A stretch of 64,000 nucleotides of DNA from Caloramator australicus RC3 (lineage in GTDB: Bacteria > Bacillota > Clostridia > Clostridiales > Caloramatoraceae): positions 1 through 64,000 of the forward strand of contig NZ_CAKP01000082.1 in NCBI RefSeq assembly GCF_000297115.1. The letters are read 5' to 3'. Below the pieces are notes generated by a model. The model searched no databases. It was given only the letters and a program-made list of their open reading frames with translations, and had not been told where the DNA came from. Below, piece by piece: positions 1 to 9,162 of this stretch. The position numbers were made by a program, and so were the translations under genes. Each line of letters starts with the position of its first letter. Within the stretch, counting starts at the first letter, position 1.

Positions 1-1
1 C

Positions 2-337
2 AAATTATCTTCTAAAATTATACACGAAAACCAAGTGATAGTTTTAGAAGATTTACAGGTAAAGAATATGCAACAAAATCATAAATTAGCCAAAGCAATA
101 ACAGAAGTATCATGGGCAGAATTTAGAAGGATGTTAGAATATAAAGCAAGATGGTATGGCAGAGAAATAATAATAGCACCACAAAATTATGCATCAAGTC
201 AAACATGTAGTGAATGTGGATATAAAAATCCTGATGTAAAGAATTTAGCATTGAGAGAATGGAAATGTCCAAAGTGTGGTGCAGTTCATGATAGAGATAT
301 AAATGCAAGCAAGAATTTGCTAAAATTAGCCATGTGA
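2..337 (+). CDS. tnpB: IS200/IS605-family TnpB, C-terminal part (5' end outside window)
   Basis: Partial RNA-guided nuclease of an IS200/IS605 element; the frame is open from the window edge. Seen: VLEDL, the RuvC-II glutamate region, then a four-cysteine zinc ribbon (CSECG ... CPKCG), then DRDINAS, the RuvC-III aspartate motif, ending KLAM. This layout is diagnostic of the TnpB/Fanzor/Cas12 ancestor. In this family TnpB cuts DNA guided by an omega RNA made from its own 3' end plus flank. The catalytic motifs visible here are intact, so the gene may be functional, but the N-terminal half and any tnpA cannot be seen. The last codons are also kept in two tnpB-less derivatives near 1.8 and 19.9 kb, so this element or a sister is their probable parent. 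Confidence 0.9.
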   Translation, partial: KLSSKIIHENQVIVLEDLQVKNMQQNHKLAKAITEVSWAEFRRMLEYKARWYGREIIIAPQNYASSQTCSECGYKNPDVKNLALREWKCPKCGAVHDRDINASKNLLKLAM

Positions 338-440
338 TTGGTATATATGGGGAAGGAACATCCCTTTGAGCGTGGGTAATCTGGTAACAGAAGTTACCTT
401 GACCACGAAGCCACCACTTCTATAAGTGGGGGTAGTTCAC
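310..440 (+). ncRNA. IS605 right end and probable 3' omega-RNA region
   Basis: The tnpB 3' end and the 100 nt after it are conserved with two other places in this window (reverse strand at 1674-1898 and 19768-19983). Shared blocks are GAGCGTGGG, TTGACCACGAAGCC and the terminal hairpin CCACTT-CTAT-AAGTGG followed by GGGGTAGTTCAC. In this family such a segment is both the transposition right end and the scaffold of the omega RNA. The conserved end at 440 sets the right boundary. The guide would be the flank starting TTGGAGATAATGC at 441. The RNA 5' limit is unknown. Confidence 0.65.
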
Positions 441-553
441 TTGGAGATAATGCTTTTGGAAAAGAAAATATTTGAATATTAATTTATAAAATGATTAACA
501 TAACAGCCCTCAATTGCATATTATAAATCAGAATTCTATTTTTGGGGGATAAT

Positions 554-1654
554 ATGGTAAAATCAAGACACTATCTTGCAAGTGCAAACACTTCCGCAGG
601 TTTTGTTAATTATTTTGACTATGTTTTAAGGGATGCCCAAAGGGTTTACATTATAAAAGGAGGCCCTGGAACAGGCAAATCAACCTTTATGAGACTTATC
701 GGAGAAGAACTTTTAAAGGAAGGAATGAACGTTGACTTTGTTCACTGCTCAGCTGATAAGGATTCACTTGATGCAATTGTAATTAACGATATCAATGTTG
801 TAATTGTCGATGGAACTGCACCCCATGTTATTGATCCTAAATATCCTGGGGCAGTTGAGAGATTGCTTGATTTTGGCGAGTATTGGGATATCGATTACTT
901 AAGAAGTAGAAGGGATATTATAAAATTTTATATTGATGAGATAGAAAATCAATACAAAGCATTTTTTAAACATCTAAGAGTTGCTAAATCAATTCACGAT
1001 AAATGGGAAAAGGAATATTTAAAGGGAATGGATTTTAATAAGGCAAATGAAATCACTGATAGGTTAATTGATGAAGTTATTAAAGGTTGCACCCATAAAA
1101 AACCTAAAGAATGGCACAGGTTTGCAGGGGCTATGACACCACAAGGACAAGTATGCTATTATGACAATTTAACGCAGGATATTAAAAATAGATATATAGT
1201 AAAGGGAAGACCGGGGACAGGAAAATCAACAATGACAAAAAAGATTGCTCAGGCTGCACTTAATAAAGGTTACGATGTTGAATTTTATCATTGCGCCTTT
1301 GATCCATCAAGTATTGATATGATAATAATTAGAGAACTAGATTTTGCTCTACTTGATGGAACTGCACCCCATGTTTTTGAACCTGAACTTGATGATAAGG
1401 TTGTTGACATGTTTACTTGTATTGATACGAATATCGTCCATGAGAATGAAGACCCAATAAAGGCAATCGAAAGGGAATATGCTGAGGAGATAAATAAAGC
1501 TAAAAAGATTTATACTAACATTAAACAGCTCCACGATGAACTAGAAAAATATTATATCAATGCAATGGATTTTAATAACGTTAATGCATTAAGGATAAGA
1601 ATAACTAAGACATTGATAGAAATGTATAATACAATGAGCTCTAAAGGGGTTTAA
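554..1654 (+). CDS. Twin P-loop ATPase-like protein (PRK06851-like family)
   Basis: Cytoplasmic protein of 366 aa built as a tandem duplication. Each half has a Walker A (GGPGTGKST near residues 36-44; GRPGTGKST near 218-226) followed by a conserved DGTAPHV block (VVIVDGTAPHVIDP; FALLDGTAPHVFEP). This resembles the PRK06851 family of Firmicute ATPase-like proteins, whose function is unknown to me. The ATG at 554 is chosen because GGGGG at 544-548 is the ribosome site; the TTG at 542 would start inside it. It stands alone between an IS605 end and its own terminator, so context gives no functional hint. Nucleotide binding is well supported by sequence; the substrate is not known. Confidence 0.75.
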   Translation: MVKSRHYLASANTSAGFVNYFDYVLRDAQRVYIIKGGPGTGKSTFMRLIGEELLKEGMNVDFVHCSADKDSLDAIVINDINVVIVDGTAPHVIDPKYPGAVERLLDFGEYWDIDYLRSRRDIIKFYIDEIENQYKAFFKHLRVAKSIHDKWEKEYLKGMDFNKANEITDRLIDEVIKGCTHKKPKEWHRFAGAMTPQGQVCYYDNLTQDIKNRYIVKGRPGTGKSTMTKKIAQAALNKGYDVEFYHCAFDPSSIDMIIIRELDFALLDGTAPHVFEPELDDKVVDMFTCIDTNIVHENEDPIKAIEREYAEEINKAKKIYTNIKQLHDELEKYYINAMDFNNVNALRIRITKTLIEMYNTMSSKGV

Positions 1655-1672
1655 TCCTTTAGAGCTCATTTT
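1633..1672 (+). terminator. Rho-independent terminator of the twin P-loop gene
   Basis: A perfect 15-bp stem (1633-1647 with 1656-1670, GAGCTCTAAAGG core), 8-nt loop, followed by a short T run. The stop codon TAA is in the loop. The palindrome may work in both directions. An IS605-derived element begins 2 nt downstream. Confidence 0.8.
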
Positions 1673-1673
1673 C

Positions 1674-1898
1674 GTGAACTACCCCCACCTATAGAGGTGG
1701 CGGCTTCGTGGTCAATACTCCCATTGGAGTAAGCTATCCCACGCTCAAAGGGCTGTTCCATCCCCAGTTTTACCATTTATATGGCTAATTTTAGTAGCTT
1801 GGTTTTCGCTATATAATCATTTTATTCTTTTATATTTTATGTGTCAAGTGGCATTCATCACCCGCTTATAGAAGTGGGTGATGAATGCCGCTAATTAG
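1674..1898 (-). mobile_element. tnpB-less IS605-derived element (MITE/PATE type), copy 1
   Basis: About 225 bp on the minus strand. From the right end (GTGAACTACC at 1674) it carries the hairpin CCACCT-ATAG-AGGTGG, the conserved TTCGTGGTCAA and CCCACGCTCAAAGGG blocks, and the last tnpB codons (minus strand CTAAAATTAGCCAT). The join is next to CGAAAACCAAG, a string also found inside tnpB at 25-35. The left end is a hairpin at 1850-1889. Beyond it lies TTTTAAC, minus strand, as at the second copy, so this is probably the target motif. It includes the stop codon of the neighbouring gene. It is 225 bp against 216 for the other copy and cannot encode a transposase. Confidence 0.8.
1850..1889. repeat. 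Left-end hairpin of the IS605-derived element
   Basis: Perfect 14-bp inverted repeat GGCATTCATCACCC (1850-1863) / GGGTGATGAATGCC (1876-1889) with a 12-nt loop. Subterminal hairpins recognised by the TnpA transposase are the hallmark of IS200/IS605 ends. Confidence 0.8.
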
Positions 1899-1899
1899 G

Positions 1900-2703
1900 T
1901 TAAAATCTAGCAGCTTTTTTAATCATTTCTTGATGATCTTTGTCTACTGCACCATCCTTATGTCTTCTACTATTTAAAAAGTGTATATCAATGTGGCCGT
2001 CCATTCCGTTTCCTTTTATTTTATCTAAATTCATTCCACGGCCGTAACCACCTGAACGACCATTTACTATTTTTCCTTCTGGTGCTGAGTCAACGCCTGC
2101 ATGGGGCATAGATGTCATAGATGCTGCAATTCTTCTTCCATTAACTTCAACGATAACAGGGCGCCTTTCCCAAGAAAATCCATTCCATATGTCCTTTATT
2201 ATTTCGGTATCTTCCTTTGAAGCTGCCTCAACGTCCGCATGTAAATGTCCATATGTTCTTATAACATAAAAGGATTTTCCTGTTAAAAGGTCTATAACCC
2301 TGGCTTTAGAACCTATAGAAAATACTTCCTTTGCTACTGACCAATCTAAAAGTTCACCGTATCCAGCTGCACTTCTTGAAGCTACGATTCTTCTGGTTGT
2401 CGACTTAGTTGATAATCTTTTTTTAGCAGTGGACTTAGTTGTAACTTTTTTTGGAGCCTTCTTTTTATTAGAAGTGGCTATTTTTGTTTTGCTAGTTTTT
2501 GATGTTTTACTTCTTATAGTAGTATTCTTTTTCTTTGAAGCTGTTTTTGAAGAAGATTTATTAACTTTTTTCGTTGTTGTGTCTGCTGAAGATTTCTTTA
2601 CGGCCCTTGAAGTCTTTTTAGAAGGTGCAGCCTGGACGCTTGTCCATGTCTCTCCGTTAAAAATTAGCAAAATAATTAGTAAGATTGATATGAGCTTTTT
2701 CAT
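1900..2703 (-). CDS. Secreted Lys/Ser/Thr-rich protein with conserved C-terminal domain, c-di-AMP riboswitch controlled
   Basis: A 267-aa exported protein. Residues 1-28 are a signal peptide (MKKLISILLIILLIF, cleavage near VQA-AP). Residues about 29-115 are a highly basic Lys/Ser/Thr-rich linker, typical of cell-wall association. The rest is a domain I recognise from Firmicute wall-associated proteins often attached to LysM or peptidoglycan-binding modules; markers are HADVEAASKEDTEIIKDIW, SMTSMPHAGVDSAP, YGRGMNLD and DIHFLNSRRHKDG. The many His and Asp residues suggest metal binding, but no catalytic activity is established. ATG 2703 is chosen over GTG 2712 because AGAGGTG at 2709-2715 is the ribosome site. 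The upstream riboswitch is of a class known to control wall-remodelling genes, which fits. An IS605 derivative touches its stop codon. Confidence 0.75.
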   Translation of the reverse strand: MKKLISILLIILLIFNGETWTSVQAAPSKKTSRAVKKSSADTTTKKVNKSSSKTASKKKNTTIRSKTSKTSKTKIATSNKKKAPKKVTTKSTAKKRLSTKSTTRRIVASRSAAGYGELLDWSVAKEVFSIGSKARVIDLLTGKSFYVIRTYGHLHADVEAASKEDTEIIKDIWNGFSWERRPVIVEVNGRRIAASMTSMPHAGVDSAPEGKIVNGRSGGYGRGMNLDKIKGNGMDGHIDIHFLNSRRHKDGAVDKDHQEMIKKAARF

Positions 2704-2714
2704 TTGTATCACCT

Positions 2715-2828
2715 CTCTATGCCTACGAGGTTAGTTGACGGGTTCGGGAAGAGAGTGTCCCTACCAAATAATTGGATTCACCCCAAAGGATAATCCCCCG
2801 TTGTCCAAAAGGACATTCGGCAAAATTT
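2715..2828 (-). promoter_or_regulatory. ydaO/yuaA-type cyclic di-AMP riboswitch
   Basis: Read on the minus strand the leader has the class signature: TTGCCGAATGTCC, then CGGGGGA, GGGTGAATCC, GGTAGGGACA, and the highly conserved CGAACCCGTCAACTAACCTCGTAGGC. The closing stem pairs TGCC near the 5' end with GGCA near the 3' end. The ribosome site GAGAGGTG follows within a few nucleotides and there is no terminator hairpin in between, so translational control is plausible (inference). Known members bind c-di-AMP, switch expression off, and often sit before wall hydrolases or K+ and osmolyte transporters. Confidence 0.9.
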
Positions 2829-2835
2829 CTCTTAT

Positions 2836-2864
2836 ATTATCCCTTATTTATAGAGGCTTGTCAA
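2836..2864 (-). promoter_or_regulatory. Sigma-A promoter of the riboswitch-controlled gene
   Basis: Minus strand TTGACA (2859-2864), 17-nt spacer, GATAAT (2836-2841). The predicted transcript start near 2829 lies just before the first conserved riboswitch bases. Confidence 0.8.
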
Positions 2865-2945
2865 TAGAAATTAATGGAACATATTTACATTATTTTCTTC
2901 AAGTGGAACTTTAACTTAAAGTGAATATGTTAAAGTAAAAAATTG

Positions 2946-2975
2946 TACAAAAACTTACATTTGTAAATTTTTGTA
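2946..2975. repeat. Intergenic hairpin between divergent promoters
   Basis: Inverted repeat of 13 nt with one mismatch (TACAAAAACTTAC / GTAAATTTTTGTA, 4-nt loop) between the divergent promoters of the riboswitch gene and uvrB. It could bind a regulator or merely fold; nothing further is visible. Confidence 0.4.
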
Positions 2976-3046
2976 TAAAAATGATGGCTTGATCGACAAG
3001 AAATTATTGTTACTTGCTAATAATTATATTTAGTGTAAAATTATAT

Positions 3047-3075
3047 TTGACTATAAAAAGATAAAGGAATATAAT
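3047..3075 (+). promoter_or_regulatory. Sigma-A promoter of uvrBA
   Basis: TTGACT (3047-3052), 17-nt spacer, perfect TATAAT (3070-3075). Transcription would begin at about 3082, directly at the LexA box. Confidence 0.85.
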
Positions 3076-3082
3076 CAAATTG

Positions 3083-3096
3083 CGAACATTTGTTCT
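3083..3096 (+). promoter_or_regulatory. LexA (SOS) operator of uvrBA
   Basis: CGAACATTTGTTCT matches the Gram-positive LexA/DinR box CGAAC-N4-GTTCG in all defined positions but the last. It overlaps the predicted transcription start and lies 13 nt before the uvrB ATG, so LexA binding would block the promoter until DNA damage. Confidence 0.85.
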
Positions 3097-3108
3097 TGAG
3101 GTGAAAAT

Positions 3109-5067
3109 ATGGGTGAATTTAAAATAGTTTCAAAATTTAAACCAACAGGCGACCAGCCTGAGGCTATAGAAAAGCTGGTTGATGGAATATTAAGGGGAGA
3201 TAGATGTCAGACTCTTTTAGGGGTAACAGGTTCTGGTAAGACTTTTACTATGGCAAATATAATAGAAAGGGTTCAAAAGCCTACTTTAGTTATTGCCCAT
3301 AATAAAACCCTTGCTGCACAGCTTTGTAACGAGTTTAGAGAGTTTTTCCCTAATAATGCTGTTGAATATTTTGTTAGTTACTACGATTATTATCAACCTG
3401 AAGCTTATGTTCCCCAAAGCGATACCTACATTGAAAAGGATGCATCTATTAACGATGAGATAGATAAATTAAGACACTCGGCAACATCGGCTTTGTTTGA
3501 AAGGCGGGATGTCATTATAGTTGCATCAGTTTCATGTATTTATGGCCTTGGAGATCCCTTTGAGTATAAAAACTTAGTTTTATCATTAAGGGTTGGAATG
3601 GAAAAGGATAGGGACGATGTTCTTAGAAAACTTATAGATATTCAATATCAAAGAAATGATATAGATTTTCATAGAGGAACCTTTAGAGTTAGGGGAGATG
3701 TTGTTGAGATTTTTCCAGCATCCTCCAATGAGAAGGCAATAAGGGTTGAGTTTTTTGGAGATGAGATAGATAGAATTTGTGAGATAGATTTCTTAACTGG
3801 AGAAATATTAGCAGAGAGAAATCACGTTTCCATCTATCCGGCATCCCACTATGCCACATCAAAGGAAAAAATTGAAAGGGCAATTGAATCGATAGAAAGG
3901 GAGCTTGAGGAAAGATATAAAGAACTTATGGACAATGGGAAACTTCTTGAAGCCCAAAGATTAATGCAAAGGACAAAATATGATATTGAGATGCTAAGGG
4001 AAGTTGGATACTGCACAGGCATAGAAAATTATTCAAGGCACTTTGATGGAAGACAACCTGGACAGCCGCCATATACTCTATTAGACTATTTTCCAGATGA
4101 TTATCTTTTGTTTATAGATGAAAGCCATGTTACTATCCCACAGCTTAGAGCAATGTATGGTGGAGACAAATCAAGAAAAGATAACCTTGTTGAATATGGT
4201 TTTAGACTTCCTTCTGCCTATGATAACAGGCCTTTAAAGTTTAACGAATTTGAGAGAAAGATAAATCAAGTAATCTTTGTAAGTGCAACACCGGCTGAAT
4301 ATGAAATAAAAAATTCAACTCAAGTTGTAGAACAAATAATAAGGCCAACAGGTCTTGTGGATCCTGAAATAATAGTAAGACCAGTAAAAGGGCAAATAGA
4401 TGACCTTATTGGTGAGATATCTAAAACTATTGAAAGAGGATTTAGAGTCCTTGTTACTACTCTTACTAAAAGAATGGCGGAGGATTTAACTTCTTATCTT
4501 AAAGAGGCAGGAATTAAGGTTAAATATTTGCATTCTGATATAGATACTATTGAAAGGATGAAAATAATTAGGGATTTAAGGCTTGGAGAATTTGATGTAT
4601 TAGTTGGGATAAATCTTTTGAGGGAAGGATTAGATATTCCTGAGGTTGCCCTTGTTGCAATTTTAGATGCTGATAAGGAGGGCTTTTTAAGGTCACAAAC
4701 GTCGCTAATACAGACAATTGGAAGAGCTGCAAGAAATGCTGAAAGCAAAGTTATCATGTATGCAGATACTATTACTGATTCAATGAAACGGGCAATAGAT
4801 GAAACAAATAGAAGGCGCAAAATACAGATGGAATATAACAAAAAACATGGTATAACTCCAAAAACTATAATAAAGCCTGTATTTGAAGTTATTGAGGCGA
4901 CAAAGCCGGTTGAAATTAAGGATATAGATTTAAATGAGGAAAACAAGGAACTTCTTATAAAAAATATCGAAGAACAAATGCACAAGGCAGCAAAAGAACT
5001 TGACTTTGAAAGGGCTGCTAAGTTAAGAGACCTTTTATTCAAGCTTAAAAAGGAAAAGGAGAGATAG
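3109..5067 (+). CDS. uvrB: Excinuclease ABC subunit B
   Basis: Damage-verification helicase of nucleotide excision repair; it receives damaged DNA from UvrA and recruits UvrC. The 652 aa length is normal. Seen in order: Walker A GVTGSGKT (about 38-45), the beta-hairpin [14 protein letters not shown] that inserts at the lesion, the DESH box, the helicase C-terminal motif [23 protein letters not shown], and a C-terminal UVR motif ([16 protein letters not shown]) that binds UvrC. GAGGTGA precedes the ATG by the usual distance. It is the first gene of a LexA-controlled operon with uvrA, one base downstream. Confidence 0.98.
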   Translation: MGEFKIVSKFKPTGDQPEAIEKLVDGILRGDRCQTLLGVTGSGKTFTMANIIERVQKPTLVIAHNKTLAAQLCNEFREFFPNNAVEYFVSYYDYYQPEAYVPQSDTYIEKDASINDEIDKLRHSATSALFERRDVIIVASVSCIYGLGDPFEYKNLVLSLRVGMEKDRDDVLRKLIDIQYQRNDIDFHRGTFRVRGDVVEIFPASSNEKAIRVEFFGDEIDRICEIDFLTGEILAERNHVSIYPASHYATSKEKIERAIESIERELEERYKELMDNGKLLEAQRLMQRTKYDIEMLREVGYCTGIENYSRHFDGRQPGQPPYTLLDYFPDDYLLFIDESHVTIPQLRAMYGGDKSRKDNLVEYGFRLPSAYDNRPLKFNEFERKINQVIFVSATPAEYEIKNSTQVVEQIIRPTGLVDPEIIVRPVKGQIDDLIGEISKTIERGFRVLVTTLTKRMAEDLTSYLKEAGIKVKYLHSDIDTIERMKIIRDLRLGEFDVLVGINLLREGLDIPEVALVAILDADKEGFLRSQTSLIQTIGRAARNAESKVIMYADTITDSMKRAIDETNRRRKIQMEYNKKHGITPKTIIKPVFEVIEATKPVEIKDIDLNEENKELLIKNIEEQMHKAAKELDFERAAKLRDLLFKLKKEKER

Positions 5068-5068
5068 G

Positions 5069-7885
5069 ATGTCTCAAGATAATATAATAATTAAAGGTGC
5101 AAGAGAACATAACTTAAAGAATATAGATGTAGAAATTCCAAGAAATAAATTAGTTGTATTAACAGGACTTTCGGGGTCAGGAAAATCTTCCCTTGCCTTT
5201 GATACTATCTATGCAGAAGGTCAAAGAAGATATGTAGAATCCCTTTCGGCCTATGCAAGACAGTTTTTAGGTCAGATGGATAAACCGGATGTTGATTATA
5301 TAGAAGGTTTATCTCCTGCAATTTCAATCGACCAAAAAACCACCAGCAGAAATCCAAGATCAACTGTTGGAACGGTTACAGAAATATACGATTACCTTAG
5401 ATTATTATATGCAAGAATTGGTGTTCCCCATTGTCCTAATTGCGGTAAAGAAATTAAACAGCAGACTGTTGACCAAATGGTGGATAAAATATTAGAATTC
5501 CCTGAAAGAACAAAGCTTCAAATTTTAGCACCTATAGTTAGAGGAAGAAAGGGAGAACATGTTAAGGTATTGGAGAATATAAAAAAGAATGGTTTTGTCA
5601 GAGTAAGGATAGACGGTGAAACCTATGAACTTAACGAAGATATTAAATTAGAAAAAAACATAAAGCACAATATAGAAGTTGTTGTAGATAGAATAGTAAT
5701 AAAAGAAGGAATAAGGTCAAGGCTTACCGACTCAATTGAAACTGCCCTAAAACTTGCTGAGGGTTTAGTTATAGTGCAAATAATAGACGGCGAAGAATTT
5801 TTGTTCAGTGAAAAATTTGCCTGCCCAGACTGTGGCATAAGTATTGGGGATCTTGAGCCCAGGATGTTTTCCTTTAACAGCCCCTTTGGTAAGTGCCCTG
5901 AGTGTGATGGATTAGGCATCATGATGGAAATTTCCCCTGAGCTCGTAATGGACAGAAGCTTATCGATAAAGGAAGGGGCCATCAAACCCTGGGGGACATT
6001 AGATGAATCAGGATGGACCTATGCAGTTGTTAGGGGATTATCGAAACATTATGGGTTTAGCTTAAATGAGCCTCTTGAAAACATAGATGAAAGGGCAGTA
6101 GATGTGCTTTTATACGGCAGCGATGGAGAAAAGTTTAAAGTAGAATTTACAAGGGATAATGCGAAGGGAGAAATGCTTTATTCCTTTGAAGGTATTATTC
6201 CTAATCTTCAAAGAAGGTATAGGGAAACAAATTCTCAGTATATTAGAGAAGAAATTGAAGGATATATGTCGGTTAAAAAATGTCCACTTTGTAAAGGCGC
6301 AAGGCTTAAAAAGGAAAGTCTTGCCGTAACCGTTGGCGGGCTTTCCATAGCCCAGTTAAGTGACCTTACTATCAGGGAGCATCTTGAATTTCTTGAGAAA
6401 TTGAACTTAACGGAAAAGGAAACAATGATAGCAAATCAAATACTAAAGGAGATAAAAGCAAGGCTTAAATTTTTAGTGGATGTAGGGCTAGATTATTTAA
6501 CTTTATCAAGGGCAGCATCTACATTGTCAGGTGGTGAATCCCAAAGAATAAGGCTTGCTACCCAGATAGGCTCTGGACTTGTTGGAGTTTTATATATACT
6601 TGATGAACCAAGTATAGGGCTTCATCAAAGGGACAACGATAAACTTCTTGCAACTTTAAAGCACTTAAGAGACTTAGGGAACACATTGATAGTCGTTGAA
6701 CACGATGAGGATACTATAAGGGCCGCAGATTATGTTATAGATATAGGACCTGGTGCAGGGCAGCATGGAGGATATGTTGTGGCAGCAGGAACTCCTGATG
6801 AGATTGCCCAATGTGAAAACTCAATAACAGGTCAATATTTAAGCGGAAAAAGGAAAATTGAAGTTCCAAAGGAAAGAAAAAAGCCAAACGGAAAATGGAT
6901 TGAAGTTAAAGGTGCAAGGGAAAACAATTTAAAGAATATAAATGTAAAATTTCCCCTTGGAGTCTTTACATGTGTTACAGGTGTTTCAGGATCCGGTAAA
7001 AGCACCCTTGTAAATGAAATACTTTTCAAGGGTATTGCAAAAAAACTTTATGGTTCAAAATATGAAGTTGGCGCCCATAACGATATACTTGGAATAGAAT
7101 ACATCGACAAAGTTATAGATATAGACCAATCGCCCATAGGAAGAACTCCAAGGTCAAATCCTGCGACATACACAGGAGTGTTTGATCTTATAAGGGAAGT
7201 ATTTGCTCAAACACCGGAGGCAAAAATGAGGGGATATAGGCCTGGACGGTTCAGCTTTAATGTAAAGGGCGGAAGGTGTGAAGCCTGTGGTGGAGATGGA
7301 ATAATTAAAATAGAAATGCAGTTTTTATCGGATGTTTATGTCCCATGTGAAGTATGTAAGGGTAAGAGATATAACAGAGAAACGTTGGAGGTGAAATATA
7401 AGGGCAAGAATATTGCTGATGTATTGGATATGACAGTAGAAGAAGCCCTTGAATTTTTCGAAAACATTCCAAGGATTAAATCAAAGCTTCAAACCCTTTA
7501 TGATGTAGGTTTATCCTATATTAAACTTGGCCAACCTTCTACCCAATTATCCGGAGGAGAGGCTCAAAGGATAAAGCTTGCCTATGAGCTTTCAAAAAGA
7601 AGCACAGGAAAAACCCTTTATATTTTGGATGAGCCTACAACAGGACTTCATATGGAGGATGTTAGAAAGTTGATTGAGATTATTTATAGATTAGTAGAAA
7701 CAGGCAACACAGTAGTTGTTATTGAGCATAACCTTGATGTAATAAAGTGTGCTGATTATATTATAGACTTAGGTCCTGAAGGTGGCGACAGAGGTGGACA
7801 GGTTATTGCAGAAGGAACTCCAGAAGATATAATAAAAAATGAAAAGTCTTATACAGGGCAGTATTTAAGAAAATATTTGGGATAA
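5069..7885 (+). CDS. uvrA: Excinuclease ABC subunit A
   Basis: ATP-dependent damage sensor of nucleotide excision repair. 938 aa, full length, with two ABC modules: Walker [10 protein letters not shown] (about 33-41) and GVSGSGKST (about 636-644), signatures LSGGESQRI and LSGGEAQRI, Walker B LYILDEP in both. Zinc modules are visible as CPNCG, CPDCG ... [17 protein letters not shown], and CEACGGDG ... CEVCKGKR. It begins one base after the uvrB stop, so the two are co-transcribed from the LexA-controlled promoter. A terminator follows at once. Confidence 0.98.
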   Translation: MSQDNIIIKGAREHNLKNIDVEIPRNKLVVLTGLSGSGKSSLAFDTIYAEGQRRYVESLSAYARQFLGQMDKPDVDYIEGLSPAISIDQKTTSRNPRSTVGTVTEIYDYLRLLYARIGVPHCPNCGKEIKQQTVDQMVDKILEFPERTKLQILAPIVRGRKGEHVKVLENIKKNGFVRVRIDGETYELNEDIKLEKNIKHNIEVVVDRIVIKEGIRSRLTDSIETALKLAEGLVIVQIIDGEEFLFSEKFACPDCGISIGDLEPRMFSFNSPFGKCPECDGLGIMMEISPELVMDRSLSIKEGAIKPWGTLDESGWTYAVVRGLSKHYGFSLNEPLENIDERAVDVLLYGSDGEKFKVEFTRDNAKGEMLYSFEGIIPNLQRRYRETNSQYIREEIEGYMSVKKCPLCKGARLKKESLAVTVGGLSIAQLSDLTIREHLEFLEKLNLTEKETMIANQILKEIKARLKFLVDVGLDYLTLSRAASTLSGGESQRIRLATQIGSGLVGVLYILDEPSIGLHQRDNDKLLATLKHLRDLGNTLIVVEHDEDTIRAADYVIDIGPGAGQHGGYVVAAGTPDEIAQCENSITGQYLSGKRKIEVPKERKKPNGKWIEVKGARENNLKNINVKFPLGVFTCVTGVSGSGKSTLVNEILFKGIAKKLYGSKYEVGAHNDILGIEYIDKVIDIDQSPIGRTPRSNPATYTGVFDLIREVFAQTPEAKMRGYRPGRFSFNVKGGRCEACGGDGIIKIEMQFLSDVYVPCEVCKGKRYNRETLEVKYKGKNIADVLDMTVEEALEFFENIPRIKSKLQTLYDVGLSYIKLGQPSTQLSGGEAQRIKLAYELSKRSTGKTLYILDEPTTGLHMEDVRKLIEIIYRLVETGNTVVVIEHNLDVIKCADYIIDLGPEGGDRGGQVIAEGTPEDIIKNEKSYTGQYLRKYLG

Positions 7886-7914
7886 AGAGCAGCTGAGGCT
7901 GCTCTTTATTTTTT
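7884..7914 (+). terminator. Terminator of uvrBA
   Basis: 10-bp perfect stem AAAGAGCAGC / GCTGCTCTTT with TGAG loop, then ATTTTTT. It starts within the uvrA stop codon. Confidence 0.9.
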
Positions 7915-7964
7915 AGAAAGATATGGTAAAATATATATAGGAGTTTAGTTTTGGAGGTATTGCA

Positions 7965-9083
7965 GTGAAAACTTTATTAAAAATTATATTGATTCCAATA
8001 TTTCTTATTTTATTTTTTTATGCCCTTACTTTAACCTATTATAAAATAAATCCACCAATAAAACTTACGGATAGGGGGTGGCTGGACAAAAGCGTCCTTC
8101 TTGAAAATCCTAATAATGACTGGTATTTTTACTATGGAATATACAATCCAAGTATGTTTGATTTAAAGATAATGGATATGAAAGTTAATTCGAAAAATGT
8201 TAAAATTGAAAAATTGGGTCTTCGAGATGTAACCAATAACCCAGAAGAAACATTTAAGGAAATAGATGAAACAAAACCTTTTATTTTAAAAAGGAAGTCC
8301 AGAGCACAGATATTATTGGTATTTAGAATATATGGATTAAACTCAGAACTTGAAAATATTGTATTTGATTATACCTTATTAGGTATTCCTTTTAGACAGA
8401 GGATAAAAATTGAATTGTTTAATAGTGAAATGCAGAACACTAATGGCAATTTTCAGCCTGTTATCGATGAAATTAAGAAAAATGAAGAAGTTACTTTGAT
8501 TGCTAAAGACGTTTCAGAGGAAAAGCTGTTGAGTCAAAATGATAGGAAAAGACTTATAGAAGCTTTAGAAAAATCTAATATAATAAATGACGATGACTTT
8601 TTTACAGGTCAAGCCATATCACCTGCATTTCCACTTTATATGCTTAGATTTGGAAATAAAGAAATTTTGTTTATAGATAAAACAAAAATTTTAGTTAGGG
8701 ATCCGAAGTATTTTAGTTTTTATCTTGTTCCAAAGGATATCTGGAATGAGATGGAAAGAATACTTCCTGTAAATAAGCTTAATGATGTTAATGATTTAGT
8801 ATTTTTATTTAAAGCTGAAAAATTAAAGATAGAGGATATTGAGAATGAAGTTATCAATGGAGATTACACATATATAAAAGAAAAGATAATAAGAACCTTA
8901 AGAACTGCAGAGGCGGTTGGTGAATTACAGAACAAAGAAGGTGAAAAATTGATTTTAAAATTCCAAATAAATGGTAAGGAATATGCTATTTACGTCTATA
9001 ATGATGGTTTTATATATAACAATAATTTTTATGAGAAGAAGGGAATTAAAGAGGATATAGAACTTGCATTACAAGCAGTATAA
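7965..9083 (+). CDS. Membrane-anchored protein of unknown function
   Basis: 372 aa; I do not recognise the family. Residues about 4-26 form one hydrophobic helix (LLKIILIPIFLILFFYAL), followed by a long polar, Lys/Glu/Asp-rich region, so the topology is most likely an N-terminal anchor with an extracytoplasmic domain. The first 130 residues after the helix look beta-rich (repeated short hydrophobic/aromatic strands). No cysteines form a lipobox. The GTG start at 7965 follows GGAGGT at a normal distance. It stands between two terminators, so it is probably monocistronic. Confidence 0.6.
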   Translation: MKTLLKIILIPIFLILFFYALTLTYYKINPPIKLTDRGWLDKSVLLENPNNDWYFYYGIYNPSMFDLKIMDMKVNSKNVKIEKLGLRDVTNNPEETFKEIDETKPFILKRKSRAQILLVFRIYGLNSELENIVFDYTLLGIPFRQRIKIELFNSEMQNTNGNFQPVIDEIKKNEEVTLIAKDVSEEKLLSQNDRKRLIEALEKSNIINDDDFFTGQAISPAFPLYMLRFGNKEILFIDKTKILVRDPKYFSFYLVPKDIWNEMERILPVNKLNDVNDLVFLFKAEKLKIEDIENEVINGDYTYIKEKIIRTLRTAEAVGELQNKEGEKLILKFQINGKEYAIYVYNDGFIYNNNFYEKKGIKEDIELALQAV

Positions 9084-9092
9084 TATCTTATT

Positions 9093-9124
9093 ACAAGACT
9101 TGCACTTGCAGGTCTTGTTTTTTT
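9093..9124 (+). terminator. Rho-independent terminator
   Basis: 11-bp stem ACAAGACTTGC / GCAGGTCTTGT (one G-U pair), ACTT loop, followed by a long T run. Confidence 0.88.
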
Positions 9125-9162
9125 GTGGATATAATATACTTAAATAATCAGGGGGGATTAAT

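Noticed and set aside
1674-1898. CRISPR-like repeat shared at 310-440, 1674-1898 and 19768-19983
   Set aside because: Three dispersed copies with IS605 ends and tnpB remnant, not a spaced array.
2429-2734. 101-codon frame opposite the Lys-rich linker
   Set aside because: Phe/Val-rich shadow caused by the AAA/AAG-rich linker on the other strand.
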